Origin: Pseudorhizobium tarimense
GTDB lineage: Bacteria; Pseudomonadota; Alphaproteobacteria; Rhizobiales; Rhizobiaceae
Length of the DNA: 64,000 nucleotides
Assembly (NCBI RefSeq): GCF_022968135.1
Contig: NZ_JALJRA010000007.1
Coordinates: 62,001 to 126,000, forward strand
Reading direction: 5' to 3'
Under the pieces are notes generated by a model that did not search any database, was not told where the DNA came from, and saw only the letters and a list, made by a program, of their open reading frames with translations. Below are positions 50,868 to 59,474 of the stretch, piece after piece; position 1 is the stretch's first letter, and each line of letters begins with the position of its first letter. Position numbers and translations under genes: made by a program.

Positions 50868-51857
50868 TTAGTCGGTTTCGTTGGTGTCTTGTGATGGCCT
50901 CGCGGGCGTAAGCGCGATCGTCCGCCGCGTGTCGGCCAGGCCGAGCACAAGGATGAAGAACGCCGGCAGCAGCATGAGCGAGGAGAGATAGGCGAGAACC
51001 AGCACCGGAAGGCGCCAGTCCTTGCCCTTGCTGCGGAAATGCAGCCCGGCAAATCCCGCCATCAGGAAGCCGGCGCCGAAGGTGCCGCAGATGGTGGCGC
51101 CGATCATCGCCGGCACGCCACCCAGGAAGGTGAGCAGGATGCCGGCAAGGAAGATGAAGATCGCATTCCGATTCATCCGCAGCGCCGACGGCATGTCCTC
51201 GCGCGGACGAAGTGCACGGGCCGAGCGCGAGACGAAGCGGGATGCGATGTAATAGGCCGCAAACAGCAGCAGCACCCAAAGCCCACCCTGGATCATCGGC
51301 AGCATCAGCACAAACAAGGACTTCGTTTGTGCGAGCGCCGCAGGATCGGGCGCAAGCGTCGGGTCCTGGCCCTGCAGCGCCTGGGTCATCATGTCGACCA
51401 TCTCGTTGGTCAGTTCGGGGCCGTAGCCGATGACGACGCCGAGCGCGATCACGGCGAGCGTCACCAGTCCGCAGAGATGAAGCAGGATGTCGGAGAGCGG
51501 ATACCAGGCGAGCAGGTTGTCCGGTCCACCGACTTCGGAGGCAGGGCGCGCCAGGTTTGCGAGGTGCGACAGCCAGCCTGCAGGAATGAGGGTGAAGATT
51601 GCGGTCGTCAGGGCAAAGGGCACCGACACGAAGGCGGCACCGAGGGCAGCCGCCATGACGATCGACGTGACGGCGGCGAGATTACCCCAGCCGAGGCCGG
51701 CGACGAGGATCGGCAGTGCGGAAGCGGCGTATAGCACGGACGCAAACGACGGCTGCGACATCGCACCCAGCACCAGCAGCGTCGCAACGACGCCGGCAAG
51801 GATGCCGATCGGCAGCACGGTCTGTTTCGGTGTCTTCACGGTCTCGCTGTCCTGCAT
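50868..51857 (-). CDS. DUF2232 domain membrane protein
   Basis: A 329-residue membrane protein with about eight helices that matches the DUF2232 family, commonly found between rpsR and rplI in alphaproteobacteria. Function unknown. It lies 24 bases before rplI on the same strand. Confidence 0.87.
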   Translation of the reverse strand: MQDSETVKTPKQTVLPIGILAGVVATLLVLGAMSQPSFASVLYAASALPILVAGLGWGNLAAVTSIVMAAALGAAFVSVPFALTTAIFTLIPAGWLSHLANLARPASEVGGPDNLLAWYPLSDILLHLCGLVTLAVIALGVVIGYGPELTNEMVDMMTQALQGQDPTLAPDPAALAQTKSLFVLMLPMIQGGLWVLLLFAAYYIASRFVSRSARALRPREDMPSALRMNRNAIFIFLAGILLTFLGGVPAMIGATICGTFGAGFLMAGFAGLHFRSKGKDWRLPVLVLAYLSSLMLLPAFFILVLGLADTRRTIALTPARPSQDTNETD

Positions 51858-51952
51858 AGAGCAGTTAGGGGAGGGTGGCCGACAAAGGTGTCAGGCGCTT
51901 GTCCCCAACATGGGAATTTCTGGTTCCGATCCGCGCCCATCGCGGAAGGGAG

Positions 51953-51980
51953 GAGATCCGCCGAGGTTTCGGCGGATCTC
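51953..51980 (-). other. Strong stem-loop between rpsR and DUF2232 gene
   Basis: A 12-base perfect stem (51953-51964 with 51969-51980) with a GGTT loop stands nine bases after the rpsR stop. No T-run follows on the minus strand. It could block 3' decay or attenuate transcription between the ribosomal genes and the DUF2232-rplI part. Confidence 0.55.
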
Positions 51981-51988
51981 GATGTTGA

Positions 51989-52237
51989 TTACGATACGAC
52001 GTAGGGCAGCAGGCCGAGGAAGCGGGCGCGCTTGATGGCCTTGGCCAGTTCGCGCTGCTTCTTCTGGGAAACGGCCGTGATGCGGGACGGAACGATCTTG
52101 CCGCGCTCGGAAATGTAGCGCTGCAGGAGACGGACGTCCTTGTAGTCGATCCGCGGTGCATTGGCGCCCGAGAAGGGGCAGGTCTTGCGACGGCGGTGGA
52201 ACGGGCGGCGTGCGGGAGCAGAGGATGCTTCAGCCAT
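51989..52237 (-). CDS. rpsR: 30S ribosomal protein S18
   Basis: S18, 82 residues, with the conserved [29 protein letters not shown] core. It lies 22 bases after rpsF. Confidence 0.96.
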   Translation of the reverse strand: MAEASSAPARRPFHRRRKTCPFSGANAPRIDYKDVRLLQRYISERGKIVPSRITAVSQKKQRELAKAIKRARFLGLLPYVVS

Positions 52238-52259
52238 TGTCTTTTCTCCTTAAGCTCGA

Positions 52260-52721
52260 TTACGCACGGTCTTCGCGCGGACGGCGCTCAAAGCCGCCTT
52301 CACGCGGGCCGCGATCTTCGCGGGGACCACGGTCCGGACGCGGGCCGCGGTCACGGTCACCGAAGCCGGGGCGGTCGCCACGCGGACGGTCGTCGCGGTC
52401 ACGCTTCTGCATCATCGCCGACGGACCTTCTTCATGCTTCTCGACGGCGATCGTCATGTAGCGAAGAATGTCTTCGTTGATGCGCATCTGGCGTTCCATC
52501 TCGTGCACGGCAGCAGCCGGTGCGTCGATGTCCATCAGGGCGTAGTGAGCCTTACGGTTCTTGTTGATGCGGTAGGTGAGGGACTTGAGACCCCAGTTTT
52601 CTACGCGCCCGACCTTGCCGCCGTTAGCTTCGAGGACGCCCTTGTACTGTTCGACGAGGGCGTCAACCTGCTGAGCGGAAATATCCTGCCGGGCAAGGAA
52701 TACGTGTTCGTAGAGAGCCAT
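52260..52721 (-). CDS. rpsF: 30S ribosomal protein S6 with RGD-rich tail
   Basis: S6, 153 residues. The core (1-96) has [15 protein letters not shown] and [21 protein letters not shown]. The last 50 or so residues are a low-complexity tail of Arg, Asp, Gly and Pro repeats ([17 protein letters not shown]...). Such charged tails occur in rhizobial S6 and may touch RNA. Confidence 0.96.
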   Translation of the reverse strand: MALYEHVFLARQDISAQQVDALVEQYKGVLEANGGKVGRVENWGLKSLTYRINKNRKAHYALMDIDAPAAAVHEMERQMRINEDILRYMTIAVEKHEEGPSAMMQKRDRDDRPRGDRPGFGDRDRGPRPDRGPREDRGPREGGFERRPREDRA

Positions 52722-52739
52722 GTAAGCTTTGCCTTTTCT

Positions 52740-52783
52740 TGCGGTTGTTTATCACCCGGACCTCGGCGGCTAAGCCTCAACGA
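52740..52783 (-). promoter_or_regulatory. rpsF leader, possible S6:S18 autoregulatory hairpin
   Basis: The rpsF leader reads (minus strand) CGTTGAGGCTTAGCCGCCGA then GGTCCGGGTGATAAACAACCG. CGTTG can pair with CAAC(C)G, enclosing CCG triplets. In several phyla the S6:S18 pair binds a leader hairpin with an exposed CCG; this would fit, but the structure is only guessed by eye. Confidence 0.28.
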
Positions 52784-53261
52784 CTGCTCCTGAGAGGCTG
52801 AAAGGCCAAGCAAGAAAAGTAGTTTGATCGAGACGGTCGAGAGCGGAGACACGGGAGGCCTGAACCTTATGGCTCATGCAGCTCGGTTGCCCAAGCCTGC
52901 CCTCCGTTCAGCCACCAGCCAGAAGACCGGGTGTTCGAACAGCCGCGCTTATACGGATTTTTGGCGATAAGGCAACCCCGGCCGTCGCACGCAAGATCAT
53001 CCCGGGTCACGCGCATGCGTTTGCCCTGTTCGTACGCCAGACAGAGTGGGCGCCTTGGACATAAGCAAACAGAAGGAGCTGGTACGTCCCTCGCTGCCGG
53101 AGCCAATCCATCTAGACGTATGACGGAGCAACGAGGCCACCGGCTCCGTCGGAGAACGAGCGCGTGGAGTTAGGCCGTCCGACAACTCAGATTGCTCAAA
53201 TCAGCGGAAGTTTGGTTCAAGTCTGGGTTTCAGGAGGCGGCTTTGGCTGGTGTCAACTTGC

Positions 53262-53390
53262 GGGATGGAGTGGCGGATCATTGAGGCCTGGTTGACCGCA
53301 GAGCGTGGGAGGAAGTCTCGGCCCGCACACGACAACCGGCAATATCTGAACGGGATGCTACATGTTCTTCGGTACGGATGCCCCTGCGCG
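53262..53390 (+). mobile_element. Remnant of an IS5-type transposase
   Basis: About 40 codons read like the N-terminus of IS4/IS5-family transposases (DUF4096): WRIIEAWLTAERGRKSRPA, then HDNRQYLNGMLHVLRYGCP, where intact copies continue with WRDMHERYG. After GCP the homology is lost. There is no intact catalytic domain or visible terminal repeat, so this is a decayed fragment. Confidence 0.65.
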
Positions 53391-53605
53391 GCACGCTACA
53401 ACCCTATGCGACCAGACGCAAAAAACCAGTTCAAAATAGCTTTGGCCGCCGCCAAAATCTGGCTGCCATGCTTTTGTCAACACGACATCGCGATCGCTTT
53501 GAACAGGCGGTCACCGTCAGCTGTAAAAAGTCACCTATGCAATGCTGGGGTTGTGGAGGGTCTCCTGCCTTCGTACCTGCGGACATAGTTAATGAGAATC
53601 ACCTA

Positions 53606-56605
53606 ATGTCCCGCCGCAAGCAACTTCTCTCCACCGTCTGTCTCCCCACAGCAGTCCTCTTCTCTGGCGCAGCTTTGGCCGCGGACGTGAATATCACTGC
53701 ACCAGGGACATTCGTCATCTCTACGGGGCAGTCCGTACTTTTCCAGGCAGGCGCGACCACAAGCAGCTATGCTCAAGTGAACGGCGGGGTAACTATAGGT
53801 TCGGTCGAGGCGACAGCGCCGGGCATTGGCGTCCTCAATCTTGTAGGCGATGGCGCTACGGTCGATGGTGACGTGTCGAACTTGTTCCGTACGACAATCT
53901 CGGCCATTGGCAACATGGCCATTACCGGGAGTGTCTCGAACACCGGGGCGTTTTACTCCCAGGCAGGTACACTTACCATCGGCGGCAATTTCTCGAACTC
54001 CTATGTGAACTTCACGAGCAACCGTGATGGCACATTGGAACTGAATGGCCTCAACAATTCGGTGAGTACCGTTTTGATGACTGGCAGCACAGGGACCGTT
54101 GGGACAATAACCCTGGGAACTGGGTCAAATACGGAGTTCGCGGGCGGGATTGGAGGCACGGCCAAGCTCAAGCAACTCAATCTCAACGGCGCATCTGCGA
54201 CAACTCGTGGCAACGTCAATGTCACAGACATCCGCTTTGGTGCTGACGGCGTCTTGAACCATTATGGTTCAAATCTGAATGCTATTGTCTCGACGGTGTT
54301 GGACGGCCAAGGCACGCTGGCACTCCGTCAACCAGCAACACTCACCATCAACAACAGCGTCGGCTCCGCCGGGAGCCAGCTCAAGGAGCTGATTGCGGAT
54401 GGCGATGTTGTTTTGAACTCAGATGTTTTCGTCAAAGAAACCACTGTTACCGCTGGCCATGCGCTCACGGTGGGTAACGGGGGAGCCACCGGTTCTCTCT
54501 CGGGCAATGTGGATCTTGCCGGGCGGCTTATCTTCAACAAGAGCGCGAATGTCCAGTTCGACGGCAATGTCACCGGAGACGGGGAGATACGAAAGGTCGG
54601 CCTCAACACTCTCACGCTAGGGGGTATCAACAATCATGCTGGCACCTCCATCGCTCAAGGAACACTTGTTGGCAACGCTCAGTCAATCGGCAGATCCATT
54701 CAGAATGCGGGAACGGTGATTGTGGATCAGGCCACTGACGCGACGTACGCAGGCAGCATCGGGGGGCTTTCAAACAGTGATGGGTCGATGGTTAAGCAGG
54801 GAGCGGGGACGCTCACACTGACGGGAGCCTCATCGCTTGATTGGGATATCATTGCAGGCGGTCTTGTAGCCGATGCTTCGATCTTTACGGGCGACGCAAG
54901 CGTGGGCACCGGCACCTTCCTTACCTTTGCAGGGGCCGGTGGCACGTATTCAGGAACCCTTTCGGGCAACGGCCAGCTAAATGTGGGAAGCGATCTCTAT
55001 CTCACAGGTGACTTTTCAGGGTTCACTGGCAACACCATTGTGACCGGGGGTACTCTCAGCGCCAACGGCATTCTCGGGGGCCAGACGACAATCGCCCCCG
55101 GCGCGACGCTCAAGGGCTCCGGAACGATTGGAACCACAGCTTTGTCAAACGGGGCGAAGCTTGCTCCCGGCAACTCCATCGGAACGCTGAACGTTGCAGG
55201 TGACTTCACCTTCTCCCCGGGCTCCACCTACGAAGTTGAGGTGGATCCGGTACTGCTGACCAGCGACCGTCTACAGGTCGGTGGCACTGCCTATCTCAAC
55301 AACGCGAACGTCGTACATGTGGGTTTCCCCGGAACATATCCCTCCTCTTCAACTTACACGATCTTGACCGCGGCAGGGGGGATCAATGGCACGTTCGGAA
55401 CCGTATCGTCCGACCTCGCTTATCTGGACGCTAGTTTGTTCTATTCATCGAACTCCGTTGAGATGACGCTCGACCGCAAGCTAGCACCGACTCCCCCTGG
55501 TCCCCCTTTACCGCCAACGCCGGTCATCCTGCGCTTCGCCGATCTAGCTGAGACAAGCAACCAGATCGCTGTAGCGAATGCGGCTGAGGCACTTGGTGCG
55601 GGAAACCCTGTTTTTGACTCTGTACTATCGCTGCCCTCCGGCGCTCCCCCCGCTGCGTTCGAAGCGCTTTCCGGCGAAATACATGCATCGTTCTTGTCGG
55701 GGTTGATGGAGGAGAGCCATTATCTCCGCGGTGCTGTCTATGATAGACTAAGCAGCGCTCACGGCCGTTCGGGCAGAGGTGGCCTTCCCTCGATATGGGG
55801 CGAGACATATGGCTCGTGGAGCGATTTTGACGGCAGCGGGAATGCAAACTCGTTCTCGCGCAAAAGCAGCGGCTTCCTCGCGGGCGGCGACTGGGAAATG
55901 TCCGACACGTGGCGACTGGGGTTCGTGACAGGTTACGGTTACTCTAGCCTATCTGCCCCCAACCTGGCTTCGTCGGGTTCGTCAAACAGCTATCACCTGG
56001 GGGTCTACGGGGCTGGAGAGTGGGCAGGATTTGGCCTACGGTCGGGCGCGACCTACTCGTGGCATGATCTCCACACCAGAAGGGCTATCGCCTTCCCAGG
56101 CTTCCGCGAGAATGTGACTGCGGACTACAGAGGCGCAACGGCTCAAGTCTTTGGTGAGATTGGTTATCGCTTCGAATCAGAAGGAGCTTCTCTGGAGCCG
56201 TTTGGCGGTTTGGCCTATGTGAACGTCGGTCGTGATAGCTTCTCGGAGGTTGGCGGGTCTGCGGCACTGTTCGGTGACGATGAGTCTGCCCACACAGCCT
56301 ATTCGACAGTCGGCCTTCGAGCGGAACAGGAATTTCTCTTGGCGGAGGTTCCGGTCACAGCACACGGAATGATTTCCTGGCGGCATCTCTTTGGCGATCG
56401 AACGCCCGAAAGCGACTTTAGATTTGCAAACGGGGACATATTTAGCGTCACTGGCGGGACCATTGCTGAAGATATCGCAGCGCTATCGGTCGGCCTAAAC
56501 TTCAACATTAACGAAAACGCCGGGCTTTCGATCTCTTATGAGGGGCAGTTCGGATCTAACGCTCGGGAGCATACGGCCGCAGCAAAGCTTTCGGTCAACT
56601 TCTAA
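53606..56605 (+). CDS. Autotransporter (type Va) with beta-strand repeat passenger
   Basis: A 999-residue surface or secreted protein. A signal peptide (about 1-26, ending GAALAA) is followed by a passenger of glycine/serine/threonine/asparagine-rich beta strands (about 27-620) with PATR-type units (KVGLNTLTLGGINNHAGT; KQGAGTLTLTGAS), a proline linker (TPPGPPLPPTP, about 630) and a C-terminal beta-barrel of about 275 residues (SIWGETYGSWSDFDGSG ... AAKLSVNF, ending in Phe as outer-membrane proteins do). No protease triad is obvious, so an adhesin is more likely. Base composition is more A+T-rich than the neighbours, suggesting transfer. The ribosome site is weak. Confidence 0.88.
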   Translation: MSRRKQLLSTVCLPTAVLFSGAALAADVNITAPGTFVISTGQSVLFQAGATTSSYAQVNGGVTIGSVEATAPGIGVLNLVGDGATVDGDVSNLFRTTISAIGNMAITGSVSNTGAFYSQAGTLTIGGNFSNSYVNFTSNRDGTLELNGLNNSVSTVLMTGSTGTVGTITLGTGSNTEFAGGIGGTAKLKQLNLNGASATTRGNVNVTDIRFGADGVLNHYGSNLNAIVSTVLDGQGTLALRQPATLTINNSVGSAGSQLKELIADGDVVLNSDVFVKETTVTAGHALTVGNGGATGSLSGNVDLAGRLIFNKSANVQFDGNVTGDGEIRKVGLNTLTLGGINNHAGTSIAQGTLVGNAQSIGRSIQNAGTVIVDQATDATYAGSIGGLSNSDGSMVKQGAGTLTLTGASSLDWDIIAGGLVADASIFTGDASVGTGTFLTFAGAGGTYSGTLSGNGQLNVGSDLYLTGDFSGFTGNTIVTGGTLSANGILGGQTTIAPGATLKGSGTIGTTALSNGAKLAPGNSIGTLNVAGDFTFSPGSTYEVEVDPVLLTSDRLQVGGTAYLNNANVVHVGFPGTYPSSSTYTILTAAGGINGTFGTVSSDLAYLDASLFYSSNSVEMTLDRKLAPTPPGPPLPPTPVILRFADLAETSNQIAVANAAEALGAGNPVFDSVLSLPSGAPPAAFEALSGEIHASFLSGLMEESHYLRGAVYDRLSSAHGRSGRGGLPSIWGETYGSWSDFDGSGNANSFSRKSSGFLAGGDWEMSDTWRLGFVTGYGYSSLSAPNLASSGSSNSYHLGVYGAGEWAGFGLRSGATYSWHDLHTRRAIAFPGFRENVTADYRGATAQVFGEIGYRFESEGASLEPFGGLAYVNVGRDSFSEVGGSAALFGDDESAHTAYSTVGLRAEQEFLLAEVPVTAHGMISWRHLFGDRTPESDFRFANGDIFSVTGGTIAEDIAALSVGLNFNINENAGLSISYEGQFGSNAREHTAAAKLSVNF

Positions 56606-56832
56606 GGGTGTTAGAACATGTAGAATTGGACCGTATTTGTGGAGCCGCTCTGGGGACTTCGCTCCGGTCGCCGCCAGCCTGACTTCCATATTTTGTCAAT
56701 AGGACCTCGCTAGGGCACGTCCGTTGGAAGGCGAATGGCGTTGCGGATTCCATACTGGCGAACTCCCCATCGCTTCGACTGGTGATTTGGTCGCAGGCGA
56801 TGTCTCCGGCGCGATCAGCGCGTCATTGATCA

Positions 56833-56860
56833 CCCGGCGCGCCATTGCTGTCGCGCCGGG
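56833..56860 (-). terminator. Hairpin after the aldo/keto reductase gene
   Basis: A nine-base stem (CCCGGCGCG 56833-56841 with CGCGCCGGG 56852-56860), ten-base loop, begins six bases after the reductase stop. No T-run follows on the minus strand, so termination strength is uncertain. Confidence 0.45.
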
Positions 56861-56865
56861 CAGCG

Positions 56866-57909
56866 TCAGATCGGCATCGGGTACTGCCGGTAGATTTTGG
56901 CTATGTCCTTTATCACCTCGTCGGTGAGCGTAACGTCCTTCGCGCCAATCGCCGTCTTCAGCTGCTCCATGCTGGTGGCGCCGATGATCACCGAGGTCAT
57001 AAACGGCCGCGTGAGGCAGAAGGCGATCGACATTTGCGCAAGATCCAGACCGTGGGCCTTCGCGATCTCCGCATAGGCTTTCACCGCCGGCTCCTGCCGC
57101 GGCTGCAAACGGCCGCCGAGGTCGCTCACAATGCTGGCGCGCGACCCTGCAGGGATCGCACCACCGAGATACTTTCCGCTGAGGATGCCGGCCGCCAGCG
57201 GCGAATAGGCCAGGAGCCCGACATCCTCGTGATGCGCCACCTCGGCGAGGTCGAGGTCGAAGGTCCGGTACAGCAGATTGTACTCGTTCTGAATGGAGGC
57301 GATCCGAGGCAGTCCTTTTGCCTCGGCCATCTTCAGGTACTGCACCGTCCCCCAGGCGGTTTCGTTGGACAGGCCGAGCGCACGGATCTTCCCGTCTTTC
57401 ACCAGTTCGCCCAATGTATCGAGTTTTTCCTCAATGCTGGCCAAGGCTTCCGCCGTGTCTTGCGTCGAGGCGTCGAAATCCCAGGAATTGCGGAAGTGAT
57501 AGTGGCCGCGGTTCGGCCAGTGGATCTGGTAGAGATCGATGTAGTCGGTCTGCAGCCGGCGAAGGCTGGCGTCGACGGCCTCGCGGATGGTTGCGGCCTC
57601 GATTGGCCGTCCGTTGCGGATATGGGGGCGCCCGCTGCCAGCGATTTTCGTGGCGAGCACGATGTCCTTGCGCCTGCCCGACGCCTTCAACCAGCTGCCG
57701 ATGAACTCCTCGGTCCGTCCGAAGGTCTCGGCACTGACAGGCGTCGTCGGATAGAGTTCGGCTGTATCGAAAAAGTTGATGCCGGCGTCCACGGCATAGT
57801 TCATCTGCTCATGCGCTTCGGCTTCGCTGTTTTGCGAACCCCAGGTCATCGTCCCGAGGCAGATCTCCGACACGGAGATATCCGTGCGTCCCAAAGTGTT
57901 GAATTTCAT
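56866..57909 (-). CDS. Tas-like NADP(H)-dependent aldo/keto reductase
   Basis: A 347-residue TIM-barrel oxidoreductase. It follows E. coli Tas along its length: LGTMTWGSQNSEAEAHEQMNYAVDAGINFFDTAE, YIDLYQIHWP, LGLSNETAWG and the NADP-binding SVIIGATSMEQL. The catalytic tyrosine is Tyr53 in DTAELYP. Divergent from the Nramp-related gene. Confidence 0.92.
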   Translation of the reverse strand: MKFNTLGRTDISVSEICLGTMTWGSQNSEAEAHEQMNYAVDAGINFFDTAELYPTTPVSAETFGRTEEFIGSWLKASGRRKDIVLATKIAGSGRPHIRNGRPIEAATIREAVDASLRRLQTDYIDLYQIHWPNRGHYHFRNSWDFDASTQDTAEALASIEEKLDTLGELVKDGKIRALGLSNETAWGTVQYLKMAEAKGLPRIASIQNEYNLLYRTFDLDLAEVAHHEDVGLLAYSPLAAGILSGKYLGGAIPAGSRASIVSDLGGRLQPRQEPAVKAYAEIAKAHGLDLAQMSIAFCLTRPFMTSVIIGATSMEQLKTAIGAKDVTLTDEVIKDIAKIYRQYPMPI

Positions 57910-58098
57910 GAAGTCAGTCCTGTCTTGGAAGGTGGAGGGAATTTACGCACGAACTGCCGAAGTGCAACCACCATCGGCAAATCAGCGTCTCTTGGGGATC
58001 AGGCCGCAGGGGAACAAATCGCCATATTTGACGCTTTTGCACTGCGGCGAAGCCACTGTCCCCTGGTGGCGAGAAATATCGTGCAGGAGCAACTTGAA

Positions 58099-59385
58099 GT
58101 GAGCGATACCGATGCCCCATCAAAGGCCTACGGAGTTTCCGACAAGACAGAGCCCCCTAGCACCGGGCGCTGGAGGCTGATTGGACCGGGTATCGTGGCG
58201 GCTGCCACCGGCGTTGGCGCGGGCGATCTGGTCGCCACCCTGATCGCTGGATCCCGCTTCGGCTATGCATTGCTTTGGGCAGCTGTCATCGGCTGCATCG
58301 TCAAGATCGCGCTGGCGGAAGGTTCAGCGCGCTATCACCTTGCGACTGGATCCACCATGCTGGAGGGGTGGAAGTCACTTGGACGCTGGACGAGTTGGTA
58401 TTTTGGTATCTACATCATGGTCTGGGGCTTCGTTTACGGGGCTACAGCGATGAGCGCCACGGCACTGCCGCTGGCTGCGTTGTTTCCGGTCCTGCCGCTC
58501 TGGGCCTGGGCAATGATCTCGGGTCTCGTCTGCGCGACCTTCGTGGCGCTCAATCAGTACGAGATCCTCGAGAACGTGATGAAGGTTCTCATCGGACTGA
58601 TGTTCGTGATCGTGGTCGGTGTCGCCATCATGGTCGCTCCGAACTTGGGGCAAGCCCTGACGGGACTGGTTCCCAGCATTCCGGAAGGCTCAGCCATCTA
58701 TACGCTCGGCCTCATCGGTGGCGTCGGTGGTACAATCACCATGGCCTCCTATGGCTATTGGGTTAATGCCAAAGGCTGGCGCACCCCCGCCTGGATGGGC
58801 GTCATGCGGCTCGACAACCGCGTTGCCTACACCGTGACAGGCGTCTTCGTGATCGCGATGCTGGTCATCGGCGCCGAGCTCCTCTACACTGCGCAGATCG
58901 CACTTTCGAGCGGTGACCGCGGGCTGCTCGATCTCGATCGGGTTTTGCACGAGCGTTTTGGCCCGGTGATCTCGACCATCTTTCTGATCGGCTTCTTTGC
59001 CACCTCCGTCTCGTCGATTCTCGGCGTCTGGCATGGCGTCTCACTGCTGTTTGCCGACTTCGTTCGCAATGTCCGTGGTGGGACAGGCTCGCGCGAGGGG
59101 CTGGAGAAGACCAAGGCCTTCCGCTTCTACCTGTTCTGGCTGACGATCCCGCCCATGGTTTTGTTGATGCTCGGTCGGCCGTTCGCACTCGTCGTGCTTT
59201 ATGGTGCCCTAGGAGCCTTCTTCATGCCCTTCCTGGCAATCACGCTGATCTGGCTCCTAAACTCATCACGGGTGCCAAAGGAGTGGCGCAGCGGCTGGTT
59301 GTCGAATGGCCTTCTCGGTATTGCTGCGCTGCTCTTCGTCGTGCTTTGCATTAACGAAGTTATCGGCCTGATTGCGGGCAAGTAG
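58099..59385 (+). CDS. Nramp-related divalent metal transporter, non-canonical
   Basis: A 428-residue membrane carrier with about 11 helices and the Nramp fold. The start is GTG 58099, with GGAG nine bases before it; the frame is open further upstream but that part is antisense to the reductase. In helix 1 the canonical DPGN is replaced (GPGIVAAATGVGAGDLVATL), and in helix 6 the MPH motif is replaced by TMASYGYW. Both bind metal in manganese/iron Nramps. Nramp-related magnesium carriers also lack these motifs, so Mg2+ or another substrate is possible. Confidence 0.83.
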   Translation: MSDTDAPSKAYGVSDKTEPPSTGRWRLIGPGIVAAATGVGAGDLVATLIAGSRFGYALLWAAVIGCIVKIALAEGSARYHLATGSTMLEGWKSLGRWTSWYFGIYIMVWGFVYGATAMSATALPLAALFPVLPLWAWAMISGLVCATFVALNQYEILENVMKVLIGLMFVIVVGVAIMVAPNLGQALTGLVPSIPEGSAIYTLGLIGGVGGTITMASYGYWVNAKGWRTPAWMGVMRLDNRVAYTVTGVFVIAMLVIGAELLYTAQIALSSGDRGLLDLDRVLHERFGPVISTIFLIGFFATSVSSILGVWHGVSLLFADFVRNVRGGTGSREGLEKTKAFRFYLFWLTIPPMVLLMLGRPFALVVLYGALGAFFMPFLAITLIWLLNSSRVPKEWRSGWLSNGLLGIAALLFVVLCINEVIGLIAGK

Positions 59386-59474
59386 AGGTTCAGCATCTCG
59401 GCTTCGCCTTGACTCCCGCAACGGGAACGTGAATGGGGAGTGCAAAAAAAGCACAAAGGGAAGGGTGTCATCCC

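Larger units (their letters stand above)
52722..53605. other. 884-base accessory intergenic region with IS remnant
   Basis: This region holds the rpsF leader on the left and, further right, a degraded IS transposase fragment (separate entry). Between about 52870 and 53240 there are short open frames on both strands without familiar wording, so I call no gene. It marks the edge between the conserved ribosomal block and the autotransporter insert. Confidence 0.5.

Noticed and set aside
52930..52960. A GTTCGAAC stretch that looks like a tRNA T-loop
   Set aside because: The flanking bases do not form a T-arm, and no anticodon or acceptor arm could be built around it.
52867..53106. A 79-codon minus-strand frame with several cysteines (ACDGRGCLIAKN)
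   Set aside because: Briefly recalls C-terminal parts of larger proteins, but no start signal or family match; possibly decayed DNA.
56845..58098. An upstream extension of the Nramp-related frame
   Set aside because: It is antisense to the Tas-like reductase; the GTG at 58099 has a good ribosome site and membrane homology begins just after it.
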